Source: JAAAOZ01 sp964496595
GTDB lineage: Bacteria > Chloroflexota > Anaerolineae > B4-G1 > SLSP01
DNA length: 18,112 bases
Assembly (NCBI GenBank): GCA_964496595.1
Contig: CAZCAI010000098.1
Coordinates: forward strand, 1 to 18,112
Direction: 5' to 3'
This document shows positions 1 to 7,523 of the stretch, piece after piece. Made by a program: the position numbers and the translations under genes. How positions within the stretch are numbered: the stretch's first letter is position 1; every line of letters starts with the position of its first letter. The notes below the pieces were generated by a model that was given only the letters and a program-made list of their open reading frames with translations, made no database searches and was not told where the DNA came from.

Positions 1-29
1 TAGATTTGCCTTTGTGGGCGAACAAATAC

Positions 30-87
30 GTGCCCCTGTATCTCTATTCCGCAAGCTAAGAAGTATAGGAAAAGAGTGCTGGGGCAC
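30..87. repeat. Imperfect stem-loop, unknown role
   Basis: GTGCCCC at 30-36 is complementary to GGGGCAC at 81-87. Inside these arms, CTCTATTCC at 42-50 pairs with GGAAAAGAG at 68-76 apart from one A-A mismatch. A 17-base loop remains. No T-run follows the 3' arm, so this is not a clear intrinsic terminator. It could be the 3' end of a transcript entering from outside the window, or part of a small repeat. The pairing is seen directly; the role is unknown. Confidence 0.4.
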
Positions 88-90
88 ATT

Positions 91-138
91 ACTTCTAACT
101 TCACCTTCCAACTTCCACCCTTCAACTTCCAACTTAAT
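91..138. repeat. Degenerate heptanucleotide tandem array (ACTTCCA type)
   Basis: About seven consecutive units of roughly 7 bp are visible: ACTTCTA, ACTTCAC, CTTCCA (one base short), ACTTCCA, CCCTTCA, ACTTCCA, ACTTAAT. The array is non-coding and lies about 100 bases upstream of the nucleotidase gene. Two other heptamer arrays with different unit sequences occur at 15109-15143 and 16028-16055. They recall the short tandemly repeated repetitive (STRR) heptamers described in filamentous cyanobacteria, but relationship to those is not implied. Confidence 0.65.
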
Positions 139-143
139 GAATG

Positions 144-153
144 AAGGAGGTGA
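144..153 (+). promoter_or_regulatory. Orphan perfect Shine-Dalgarno before a 5-codon ORF
   Basis: AAGGAGGTGA is a full 10-base match to the anti-Shine-Dalgarno tail of 16S rRNA. It is not placed to serve the nucleotidase gene, which has its own SD (AAGGAGG, 220-226). The nearest ATG downstream is at 166, 12 bases away, and opens only MICTI followed by TAA (181-183). An overlapping ORF from ATG 141 gives 23 codons ending at TAG 210-212, but the SD motif lies inside it. It could mark a leader peptide, a remnant of a lost gene, or chance. Confidence 0.35.
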
Positions 154-237
154 GAGCCACGGCAAATGATCTGTACCATCTAATCACTAAGTTGCATTCC
201 ACAATCAATTAGTCTCAAGAAGGAGGACGTACCTATT

Positions 238-2277
238 ATGAAGAAGCTAGGTAAGATTTTGCTAGTTCTGGGGTTGGCGTTGTTGTTCGCCGTGCCGGTT
301 TTTGCACAGCGGACGGCCGCACCGATTGAATCCGCACGCCCCAGCGATGTACTGGCCCCGAGCCAGGCGATGACGCTCACTATTTTACATACGAACGATG
401 TCCATGCCCATGTCGATGAGTGGGACGGAAAGGCTGGCGCCGCGCGTATCGCGACGAAAGTTAATGAGATCCGCGCTGCCAAGGATAACGTCTTGCTGTT
501 AGATGCTGGCGATCAATTCCAGGGCACGCTGTTCTACAATCTCTTCAAGGCCGACATCATCACCCTCACGATGAACGCGATTGGCTATGACGCGATGACC
601 ATTGGCAACCACGAGTTTGACGATGGCCCAGAGGAGTTGGCGCGCCTGATCGATGGGGCGGACTTCCCCGTTGTGAGCGCGAACATTGATGCCAGCGCCG
701 AACCCAGCTTGGCCGGCAAGATCCATCCCAGCACCGTGATCACCGTCGCCGGTGAGCCGGTCGGGATCGTTGGTCTGATCACGCCGGAGACAGAGGAGCT
801 TTCCAGCCCCGGTGACGTAGTCTTCTTGGACACGGTCACCAGCATGCAGGACGCTGTGGATGATCTGACGGATCAAGGCATTGACAAGATCATTGCGCTG
901 ACCCACCAGGGTTATAGCTATGATGTCGAGTTGGCGGAGGCCGTGCAGGATGTCGACGTGATCGTCGGCGGGCACAGTCACACCTACCTCCATACGCCTC
1001 CGGGGGAGGATCATGCTGGTCCTTATCCCACCGTCGTCAATGATGTCTTGATCGTCCAGGCGGGTCAGTGGGGCGAGTACCTGGGTCACTTGGATGTGGT
1101 CTTTGATGACGCCGGTGTGGTGAGTAGCTACAGCGGAAATCCTATCCTTATGGATGATTCGATTACCAAGACGCAAGAGGTGGAAGATATTGTTGCGGCT
1201 CGTCGTGGCGCGATAGAGGAACTCAAAACCACCTACGTTGGGACCACGACTGTGGACCTGCCTATTATGGTCTCTGGTCAGCAGATCTGCCGCATGGGCG
1301 AGTGCCTTATGGGCAACCTCGTCTCCGATGCGATGTTGTGGAAAATGAACGACATGGTTGATACCCCCTACGACATCGCCATCCAGAATGGCGGCGGTCT
1401 CCGGGCGCCTCTCTATGCTGGCGCGGTCAGTGTGGGTGATGTGCTTGAGGTGTTGCCCTTTGGCAACGCCATTGGCACATTCGAGATCACTGGTACGCAC
1501 ATTATCTCTGCGCTGGAGCATGGCGTCAGCCAGGTAGCGTATGGTGCCGGGCGCTTCCCGCAGGTTGCCGGGATGCGGTACACATTTGCCCTCTATAAAT
1601 CTCCAGGTTCCCGTATTCTCTCGGCTGAAGTCTACAATGCGGCCACGGAGGAGTTCGAGGCGCTGGACGAGAACAAGGTTTATCGGGTCGTGACCAACGA
1701 CTATATGCTCGGCGGCGGCGATGGCTACGATATGTTTGCCGAATACGCGATTGATCCTTACGATAGCGGCCCGTTACTGGATGCGGCGGTGGTGGAGTAC
1801 TTCGAGGAATTTTCCCCTGTAACCCCCAAGATTGAAGGGCGTGTTGTATTAATACCGCCAGAGGTTGTCGCAGATCCTTCACTGCTTAGTGCAGAAGTTT
1901 ACCCCGATGAGACAATCTCCAAAACCTTGACGATCTCCAATACGGCAGAGGTCACTCGAACATGGACATTGTCAGATGTTAACGAGATGGATTGGTTAAC
2001 CTTCTCGCCGATTAGCGGTACCTTGATGCCGGCAGAAGTGGAGGAGTCCAACGGAGGGACAATTCTCTTACCCACTAGCGTTGATGTGAATGTTACCTTT
2101 GATGCTACTGGTATGGATGAAGGTGTTTACACCTCCACAATGTTAAGTCTCGCCAGCAATCAGCCGGATGCTGAAGAGCCATTCTATGTATCAGTTCGAC
2201 TGACTGTAAAGTCGTATGAGAGGATCTATCTGCCACTCGTTGTGAAAGGTTACGTAGGTACGGTTTTCCTGCCCTAG
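238..2277 (+). CDS. Secreted 5'-nucleotidase / UDP-sugar hydrolase family metallophosphatase
   Basis: This 679-residue protein probably removes phosphate from extracellular nucleotides or related phosphoesters for salvage. The N-terminus is a classic signal peptide (basic MKK, hydrophobic core, VFAQ near residue 24). The metallophosphatase domain carries the metal ligands in order: NDVHAH (D54, H56), GDQ (D92), GNHE (N124, H125), TH (H223) and GGHSH (H246, H248). The 5'-nucleotidase C-terminal domain shows NGGGLR (384-389), which lines the base pocket in the family, and GGGDGYDMF from residue 492. Residues about 545-655 form an added beta-rich Ig-like or BACON-like module. The protein ends in IYLPLVVKG plus a short tail, a motif frequent at the ends of exported Chloroflexota proteins. 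Start choice is supported by AAGGAGG at 220-226, 11 bases before ATG. Exact substrate cannot be told from sequence. Confidence 0.93.
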   Translation: MKKLGKILLVLGLALLFAVPVFAQRTAAPIESARPSDVLAPSQAMTLTILHTNDVHAHVDEWDGKAGAARIATKVNEIRAAKDNVLLLDAGDQFQGTLFYNLFKADIITLTMNAIGYDAMTIGNHEFDDGPEELARLIDGADFPVVSANIDASAEPSLAGKIHPSTVITVAGEPVGIVGLITPETEELSSPGDVVFLDTVTSMQDAVDDLTDQGIDKIIALTHQGYSYDVELAEAVQDVDVIVGGHSHTYLHTPPGEDHAGPYPTVVNDVLIVQAGQWGEYLGHLDVVFDDAGVVSSYSGNPILMDDSITKTQEVEDIVAARRGAIEELKTTYVGTTTVDLPIMVSGQQICRMGECLMGNLVSDAMLWKMNDMVDTPYDIAIQNGGGLRAPLYAGAVSVGDVLEVLPFGNAIGTFEITGTHIISALEHGVSQVAYGAGRFPQVAGMRYTFALYKSPGSRILSAEVYNAATEEFEALDENKVYRVVTNDYMLGGGDGYDMFAEYAIDPYDSGPLLDAAVVEYFEEFSPVTPKIEGRVVLIPPEVVADPSLLSAEVYPDETISKTLTISNTAEVTRTWTLSDVNEMDWLTFSPISGTLMPAEVEESNGGTILLPTSVDVNVTFDATGMDEGVYTSTMLSLASNQPDAEEPFYVSVRLTVKSYERIYLPLVVKGYVGTVFLP

Positions 2278-2302
2278 ATAGATTTTTGAGTTAGGGTAAG
2301 AG

Positions 2303-2340
2303 ACCTCGGCGGTGGGACTTGCTCCCGCCGCCGAGGTTTT
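2303..2340 (+). terminator. Intrinsic terminator after the nucleotidase gene
   Basis: A 15-bp stem (2303-2317 with 2323-2337, one G-U wobble) closes a 5-base loop CTTGC. It runs directly into TTTT and then ACTTTG. The stem is very GC-rich (CCTCGGCGG core). It lies 26 bases past the nucleotidase stop and just before the secG promoter, so it separates two transcription units. Confidence 0.88.
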
Positions 2341-2347
2341 ACTTTGA

Positions 2348-2375
2348 TTGTCATTTTATCGAGCCGTGTTATAAT
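2348..2375 (+). promoter_or_regulatory. Sigma70-type promoter for secG
   Basis: TTGTCA (2348-2353, five of six consensus bases) is followed after 16 bases by a perfect TATAAT (2370-2375). The predicted start of transcription near 2382 gives a leader of about 115 bases before secG. This is the best promoter match seen in the window, and it follows directly after the terminator of the gene before. Confidence 0.75.
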
Positions 2376-2387
2376 CGATTGTGCTTT

Positions 2388-2436
2388 GGAGGCAAAGGCG
2401 TGTGCCTACCGGGGCCATGTTTACGCGACATGGCCC
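2388..2436 (+). promoter_or_regulatory. Two tandem hairpins in the secG 5' leader
   Basis: Hairpin 1 pairs GGAGGCA (2388-2394) with TGCCTACC (2403-2410), with one bulged base and an 8-base loop. Hairpin 2 is a perfect 9-bp stem, GGGCCATGT (2412-2420) with ACATGGCCC (2428-2436), with loop TTACGCG. The sequence after hairpin 2 is TCCGTTTGTG, a poor T-run, so termination is possible but weak. No riboswitch class or SRP RNA core was recognised. The position, between a strong promoter and secG, suggests an mRNA leader structure. Confidence 0.5.
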
Positions 2437-2464
2437 TCCGTTTGTGTAAGGCCTATAGATAGGG

Positions 2465-2484
2465 TGATCCAGGGTTGATCCAGG
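2465..2484 (+). repeat. Direct repeat TGATCCAGG x2 before secG
   Basis: TGATCCAGG occurs at 2465-2473 and again at 2476-2484, an 11-base offset, which is one helical turn. The second copy abuts the secG Shine-Dalgarno (AAGGAGA, 2486-2492). It could be a protein or RNA contact site, or a chance duplication. Confidence 0.4.
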
Positions 2485-2498
2485 TAAGGAGAAAATAT

Positions 2499-2723
2499 AT
2501 GCAAGCTTATCTAAACATTGTGCAGGTAATTCTAAGCATAGCTCTCATCGTCTTGGTATTGTTTGAGGTGCAAAGTAGCGGGATGGGCGGCGTTTTTGGC
2601 GGTTCTCAGACGAGCCTGATTCGCAAGCGCCGCGGGGCGGAGCTGTTGCTCTTCCGCTTGACCGTCATCACCTCGGTGTTGTTTTTCTTGACCTCAATCA
2701 TTAACGTGATGGTGGTAGGGTAA
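2499..2723 (+). CDS. secG: Preprotein translocase subunit SecG
   Basis: SecG is the small membrane subunit of the SecYEG channel that helps SecA-driven export. The protein is 74 residues with two hydrophobic helices (about 3-22 and 51-72). Between them is the family's glycine-rich cytoplasmic loop, with SSGMGGVFGGSQTS followed by a basic stretch (RKRRGAE). The ATG at 2499 is preferred because AAGGAGA lies 6 bases upstream. An in-frame TTG at 2475 would add MIQVRRKY and remove the SD, so it is rejected. It is transcribed from its own promoter with a structured leader. No other sec gene is nearby. Confidence 0.93.
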   Translation: MQAYLNIVQVILSIALIVLVLFEVQSSGMGGVFGGSQTSLIRKRRGAELLLFRLTVITSVLFFLTSIINVMVVG

Positions 2724-2836
2724 ATCCCTTTTGATGAGGCTCCGGTATCAGCCCGCCGTTCTCGAATGAGATTCCGAATCAACAACGACGACGGAGGGTG
2801 GGGGCCTAGATCTATTCTTAAATTTCATCTCTTTTG

Positions 2837-4510
2837 ATGTTCCGGCGAATTGGATGGCAAGTGTTGTTGGTCGGGGTGGGTTTTTTGCTCACCGCGGCGT
2901 TCCTGTTTTACATGGCGGCCACCTATACCACGGAGTTTCGGCCGGCGCCGGGCGGCACCTACGTGGAGAGTGTGGGCGGCTATCCTCAGACGCTCAATCC
3001 GCTCCTCAGTTTTTACAACGATGCGGATAGCGATGTCACATCGTTGACCTTCAGTGGGCTGACGCGCCTGGGCGCCCACGGCGAGGTCGTCCCCGATTTG
3101 GCGCTCGGCTGGGAAATTGATCCCACCGGCATCACCTACACCTTCCGACTGAACACCGAGGCGCTCTGGCATGATGGCGCTTACGTCACCGCCGATGATG
3201 TTCTCTTCACCGTCTCACTGCTTCAAGACCCTGACTATCCTGGCCCGCCGGATATTGGTGCTTTGTGGCGCTCCGTCGCGGCTCACAAGGTGGATGACTA
3301 CACCATCCGCTTCATTCTGGATGAAGCCTATGCCCCTTTCTTGGACTACACCACCATCGGTCTGTTGCCGGCCCACAAGTTGGAGGGCGTGCAGGCTGTC
3401 AATTTACCTTCGCTGGATTTTAACCGCGAGCCTGTGGGGACAGGGCCGTTTCGATTGACTGAGGTGGAAACCGAGGAAGGGCAAATCATCGCCGTGGAAC
3501 TTAAGCGCTTTCAGCGCTATTATGGCGAGATTCCCTACCTGGAGAACGTGATCCTGCGCTTCTACCCCACCCCGCGTGCGGCCTTGGAAGCCTATCAGCA
3601 GGATCAGGTGGAGGGCGTCGCGCAGATTCCCAGCAGCTTATTGCCCCAGGCCTTCGCCGAGGGGGATCTACAACTCTACTCCGCGCCGGTCGCTGAGATG
3701 TCGATGCTCTACTTCAATGAGTTGATGACGGATACGCTGCCCTTCGATGAGGCGCCGGTGCGCCAGGCGCTGCTCCACGGCCTGGATCGTCGCGCGCTGA
3801 TCGATGAGGTTCTGCGTGGGCAGGCCATCATCCCGGAGACGCCGCTGTTGCCGGGAACGTGGGCCTACACCACCGAGGGCGTCCCCGCCTATCCCCACGA
3901 TCTAGAGCGCGCCGAAGCGCTGTTGGCCGAGGCCGGATGGCGTCGCGATGCGGTGACGGAGACATTGCGCAACGCGGCCGGCGATCCCTTCGCCCTCCAG
4001 CTTACAGCGGCGAACGACCAACGCGACCTTGCTGTGGCGGCGTTCATTGCCGAGCAGTGGACCTCGCTGGGTATCTCGGTGACGGTGCAGGAAGTCCCGC
4101 CGCTCGCTCTCAGCGGCGCGTTGGAATCCCGCAGCTATCAGGCGGCCTTGGCGCGTCTGGTCATCCCCGGAGATCCAGACCCCTATCCCCTGTGGCACGA
4201 GACCCAACGCACTGATGGGCAGAACTACGCCGGCTTCCAGCATCGGCGCATCAGCGAGGTGATTGAGCAGGCGCGCATCACGGTCAATCGAGAAGAGCGG
4301 GTCAATCTCTATCGCGAGTTCCAGCAGATCTTTATGGAGAATGTGCCCGCGCTGCCCCTCTACGTACCGATCTACACCTATGGGGTGGATTTCCGCGTCA
4401 ACGACGTGCAACTTGGCCCGCTGATGAAAACCGGGGATCGCTTCAACACCATCCAGGATTGGTATGTGTTGCAGCGGCGCGTCATTGTAAGCGAGCAGAT
4501 CGAGCAATGA
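2837..4510 (+). CDS. Oligopeptide-type ABC transporter solute-binding protein (SBP_bac_5 family)
   Basis: About 557 residues, the usual length for family 5 extracellular solute-binding proteins, which capture peptides (or sometimes nickel, heme or sugars) for an ABC importer. Visible hallmarks are an N-terminal hydrophobic segment (about 7-26), the opening YPQTLNPLL, the WHDGAYVTADDVLFT region typical of the family, and VGTGPFRL at the lobe hinge. There is no Cys after the hydrophobic segment, so it is not a standard lipoprotein. It is probably held by an uncleaved signal anchor or released. No permease or ATPase gene adjoins it, which leaves its partner unknown. ATG 2837 is chosen; a TTG at 2834 is equally in frame, and neither has a nearby Shine-Dalgarno (GGAGGG lies about 40 bases upstream). 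An in-frame TAA at 2819-2821 limits any extension. Confidence 0.88.
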   Translation: MFRRIGWQVLLVGVGFLLTAAFLFYMAATYTTEFRPAPGGTYVESVGGYPQTLNPLLSFYNDADSDVTSLTFSGLTRLGAHGEVVPDLALGWEIDPTGITYTFRLNTEALWHDGAYVTADDVLFTVSLLQDPDYPGPPDIGALWRSVAAHKVDDYTIRFILDEAYAPFLDYTTIGLLPAHKLEGVQAVNLPSLDFNREPVGTGPFRLTEVETEEGQIIAVELKRFQRYYGEIPYLENVILRFYPTPRAALEAYQQDQVEGVAQIPSSLLPQAFAEGDLQLYSAPVAEMSMLYFNELMTDTLPFDEAPVRQALLHGLDRRALIDEVLRGQAIIPETPLLPGTWAYTTEGVPAYPHDLERAEALLAEAGWRRDAVTETLRNAAGDPFALQLTAANDQRDLAVAAFIAEQWTSLGISVTVQEVPPLALSGALESRSYQAALARLVIPGDPDPYPLWHETQRTDGQNYAGFQHRRISEVIEQARITVNREERVNLYREFQQIFMENVPALPLYVPIYTYGVDFRVNDVQLGPLMKTGDRFNTIQDWYVLQRRVIVSEQIEQ

Positions 4511-4583
4511 TAGTTTGTCTTATTCGTAGTCGCAAGCATCGTATGGATGCAGAATGATAGGGTAGATGATCCAAAAGGCCCTC

Positions 4584-4611
4584 TTGTATCTGGCGTGCTT
4601 TCTTGTATACT
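4584..4611 (+). promoter_or_regulatory. Sigma70-type promoter for ppdK
   Basis: TTGTAT (4584-4589) and TATACT (4606-4611) are separated by 16 bases, in the 146-base gap before ppdK. The predicted transcription start near 4618 gives a leader of about 40 bases that includes the SD GGGAGG at 4641-4646. The rest of this gap shows only a weak 5-bp hairpin (GCATC/GATGC) and no clear terminator for the gene before. Confidence 0.6.
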
Positions 4612-4656
4612 TATCAAGATGTCTGTTTAACTAACAACTAGGGAGGAAAAAGTAGT

Positions 4657-7416
4657 ATGATCAAGAAATGGGTTTATCTGGCGAAAAACGGCAAGTCCGA
4701 GTATGCTAAGGTATTGGGACACGAGCCGGAACTTCTGGAGATGAAGAAGATCTTCGGAGGGAAAGGGGCCGGTTTGATGGCGATGACAGCGGCCGGTGCG
4801 CCTGTGCCCCCGGCCTTTACCATCACCACCGAAGCGTGCATCGAGTACATGGAAACGAATGAGTTCCCCGCAGGGATGTGGGAGCAAACGCTGGAAGCTC
4901 TCAAGGATATTGAGAAGCAGACCGGCAAAACCTTCGGTGAAGGCGAAAATCCGCTGCTGGTCTCCGTGCGCTCCGGCGGGCGTGAGTCGATGCCGGGGAT
5001 GATGGACACCGTCCTCAACCTGGGCCTCAACGATGAGACCCGCGCCTCATTGGCCGAACTGACCGGCAACGAGCGGTTCTCCTACGATGCCCATCGCCGC
5101 TTCATCAGCATGTTCTCCGACATCGTGATGGGCTACAGTCGCCTGCACTTCGAGGAAAAGCTCGAGGATCTGAAGGAAAAAGAGGGCGTCGAGCTGGACA
5201 CCGAGGTCAGCCTCGAGGGCCTGAAGTGGTTGGTGGATGAGTATAAGAAGATGTACCAGGAGCGCTTTGGCGAAGAGTTCCCCACCGATCCGTACAAGCA
5301 ATTAAAACTCTCGATCAAGGCGGTTTTTGATTCCTGGAATGGTGAACGCGCTATCGCGTACCGTGAGCACGAGGGCCTCCCCCACGATTGGGGCACCGCC
5401 GTCAACGTGCAGACGATGGTCTTCGGCAATATGGGCGAAGACTCCGCGACCGGCGTGGCCTTCAGCCGCGACCCCGCGACCGGCGCGCACGAGTATCTCT
5501 ACGGCGAGTTCCTGCCCAACGCACAGGGCGAGGATGTCGTCGCCGGTATCCGCACCCCGCACCGGATCAGCCTTCAAGGCTCCCGCAATTGGGCGGAGGA
5601 TCAGGGCATTTCCGAGGAAAAGCGCGCCGGCAAGTTCCCCAGCTTGGAAGAGATGATGCCGGGGGTCTACCAGGAATTCTTGGAGATCGTCGCCATGCTG
5701 GAGGATTACTACAAAGATATGCAGGATATGGAGTTCACCATCGAGCGCGGCAAGCTCTGGATGTTGCAGACCCGCACGGGTAAGCGCACCGGCGCCGCGC
5801 ACGTCAAGATCGCCGTCGATCTCTGCAAAGAGGGCGTGATTGAGAAAGAGATCGCGCTAGAGCGCGTCAAACCGATGCACGTCGAGCTGTTGATGCGCCC
5901 CAGCTTCGATCCCCAGGTCGAAAAGGAATTGATCGCCAAGGGCTTGAACGCTTCCCCCGGCGCCGCTGTCGGTATCGCCGTCTTTGATGCGGAGCGCGCC
6001 AAAGAGGCCGCCGAAGAGGGCAAAGATGTGATTTTAGTCCGCCCGGAGACGGTCCCCGACGAGGTGCCCGGTATGTTGGCCTCCAAGGGCGTCCTGACCC
6101 AAAAGGGTGGCGCGACCTCGCACGCTGCTGTCGTGGCCCGCGGCTTCAACCTGCCCGCCGTCGTCGGCTGTGAGCAGATTTCTGTCGACTCCAGTCGCGC
6201 CCAATTCACCGTTGGCGATAGGATCGTCAAAGAGGGCGATGTCATCTCCATCGATGGCTTCAGCGGTGAGGTGTATCTGGGTGAAGTCCCCCTGATCGAA
6301 GCCGAGTACGCAGAGCAAGATGAGCTGATCACGCTGTTGATTTGGGCCGATGAGGTCCGCGTGTTGGGCGTGCGCGCCAACGCCGATGATGGCGAAGGCG
6401 CCGCCGAGTCCGTGATGATGGGCGCTGAGGGCATCGGCCTGGCCCGCACCGAGCACATGTTTTTCGAGGAAGTAGCACGTAAGGCCGTCGTGAATATGAT
6501 TGTCGCCAAGACCGATGAAGCGCGCGAGGCCGCCCTGGCTGATATTCTCCCTGTCCAGGAAAAGGACTTCGAGGAACTCTTCGAGGCGATGGACGGCAAG
6601 CCCGTCATCATGCGCCTGATCGATCCGCCGATGCACGAATTCCTGCCCTCCCGCGAGGAATTGATCGAAGAGGTCACGCGCCTGCGCATCCAGGCGCCGG
6701 AATCGGACGAACTGGCCGAGAAAGAGAAGATGTTGGAACTCGTCAACGGCCTGTGGGAAACCAACCCGATGATGGGCCTCCGTGGCTGCCGGGCCGGCAT
6801 TATGTACAAAGGGCTGACGGAAACGCAGACCCGCGCCTACGTCCAGGCCGCCTGCCGCTGTAAGAAGCGCGGCGTCGATGTTCACCCAGAGATTATGATC
6901 CCCTTAGTGGGCCACGTCAACGAGCTGAAGATCGAGCGCAAGAAGCTGGAAGAGGTCGCCGCAGCGGTGATGGAAGAAGAGGGCGTCGACGTGCCCCTGA
7001 TGTTCGGCACGATGATCGAGGTCCCGCGTGCGGCCCTGACCGCCGCCGAGATCGCGAAGGAAGCCGAGTTCTTCTCCTTTGGCACCAACGACCTGACCCA
7101 GATGACCTACGGCTACAGCCGCGATGACGCTGAGGGCAAGTTCCTCATGCAGTACGTCGATCAGGGCATCCTGCCCGAGAACCCCTTCCAGGTGTTGGAT
7201 CAGGAAGGCGTGGGCCGCCTGGTCAAGATGTGCGTTGAGGAAGGCAAAGCCGCCAACCCCGATCTCGAAATCGGCATCTGTGGCGAGCACGGCGGTGAGC
7301 CGGCATCCATCGACTTCTGCCACCGCGCTGGCCTGGATTATGTGAGCTGCTCCCCCTACCGCGTGCCTGTGGCCCGCCTGGCCGCCGCCCACGCTGCGAT
7401 CCGCAACCGGGAGTAA
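4657..7416 (+). CDS. ppdK: Pyruvate, phosphate dikinase
   Basis: PPDK interconverts pyruvate + ATP + phosphate with PEP + AMP + diphosphate in the cytoplasm, serving glycolysis with PPi or PEP synthesis. The protein is 919 residues, slightly longer than the common 870-900. Domains in order are an ATP-grasp nucleotide domain (GGKGAGL near the start, VSVRSGGRESMPGMMDT), a phosphohistidine swivelling domain with GGATSHAAVVARG, and a C-terminal PEP/pyruvate TIM barrel. Residues matching the Clostridium symbiosum enzyme are all present: H489 (phosphorylated His), R597, R653, E788, N811 and C875 (in GICGEHGG). Thr487, two before the His, is the site used by PPDK regulatory proteins elsewhere; no such regulator gene is in the window. 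SD GGGAGG (4641-4646) lies 10 bases before ATG. A dedicated promoter and a downstream hairpin suggest a single-gene transcript. Confidence 0.97.
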   Translation: MIKKWVYLAKNGKSEYAKVLGHEPELLEMKKIFGGKGAGLMAMTAAGAPVPPAFTITTEACIEYMETNEFPAGMWEQTLEALKDIEKQTGKTFGEGENPLLVSVRSGGRESMPGMMDTVLNLGLNDETRASLAELTGNERFSYDAHRRFISMFSDIVMGYSRLHFEEKLEDLKEKEGVELDTEVSLEGLKWLVDEYKKMYQERFGEEFPTDPYKQLKLSIKAVFDSWNGERAIAYREHEGLPHDWGTAVNVQTMVFGNMGEDSATGVAFSRDPATGAHEYLYGEFLPNAQGEDVVAGIRTPHRISLQGSRNWAEDQGISEEKRAGKFPSLEEMMPGVYQEFLEIVAMLEDYYKDMQDMEFTIERGKLWMLQTRTGKRTGAAHVKIAVDLCKEGVIEKEIALERVKPMHVELLMRPSFDPQVEKELIAKGLNASPGAAVGIAVFDAERAKEAAEEGKDVILVRPETVPDEVPGMLASKGVLTQKGGATSHAAVVARGFNLPAVVGCEQISVDSSRAQFTVGDRIVKEGDVISIDGFSGEVYLGEVPLIEAEYAEQDELITLLIWADEVRVLGVRANADDGEGAAESVMMGAEGIGLARTEHMFFEEVARKAVVNMIVAKTDEAREAALADILPVQEKDFEELFEAMDGKPVIMRLIDPPMHEFLPSREELIEEVTRLRIQAPESDELAEKEKMLELVNGLWETNPMMGLRGCRAGIMYKGLTETQTRAYVQAACRCKKRGVDVHPEIMIPLVGHVNELKIERKKLEEVAAAVMEEEGVDVPLMFGTMIEVPRAALTAAEIAKEAEFFSFGTNDLTQMTYGYSRDDAEGKFLMQYVDQGILPENPFQVLDQEGVGRLVKMCVEEGKAANPDLEIGICGEHGGEPASIDFCHRAGLDYVSCSPYRVPVARLAAAHAAIRNRE

Positions 7417-7466
7417 TCTCGCCCCATCCCTTGAGATGATATGGGATGAAATAGTATGACACACCG

Positions 7467-7497
7467 AGTGGCAGCCCATCACGGGCTGCCACTTGTT
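7467..7497 (+). terminator. Terminator-like hairpin between ppdK and the GH32 gene
   Basis: AGTGGCAGCCC (7467-7477) pairs perfectly with GGGCTGCCACT (7483-7493) around loop ATCAC, giving 11 bp. The following tail TTGTT is short and interrupted, so termination may be partial. The hairpin ends 20 bases before the GH32 SD, so read-through could still feed the next gene. Confidence 0.6.
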
Positions 7498-7523
7498 ACA
7501 TGAAGAAATATACGGAGACCATC

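Noticed and set aside
499..1521. Long open frame on the minus strand inside the nucleotidase gene
   Set aside because: Lies entirely within a well-supported gene. Its translation has no recognisable domain and shows the composition of an antisense shadow.
2388..2436. Riboswitch or SRP RNA in the secG leader
   Set aside because: No conserved core of a known riboswitch class or of SRP RNA was found. Only simple hairpins are supported.
2724..2836. tRNA or small RNA between secG and the binding protein
   Set aside because: No cloverleaf, CCA end or terminator could be found by eye; only a distant GGAGGG is notable.
5709..6809. Minus-strand open frame of 366 codons within ppdK
   Set aside because: Overlaps the PPDK catalytic region completely; Ser/Thr-rich low-complexity translation typical of a shadow frame in GC-rich DNA.
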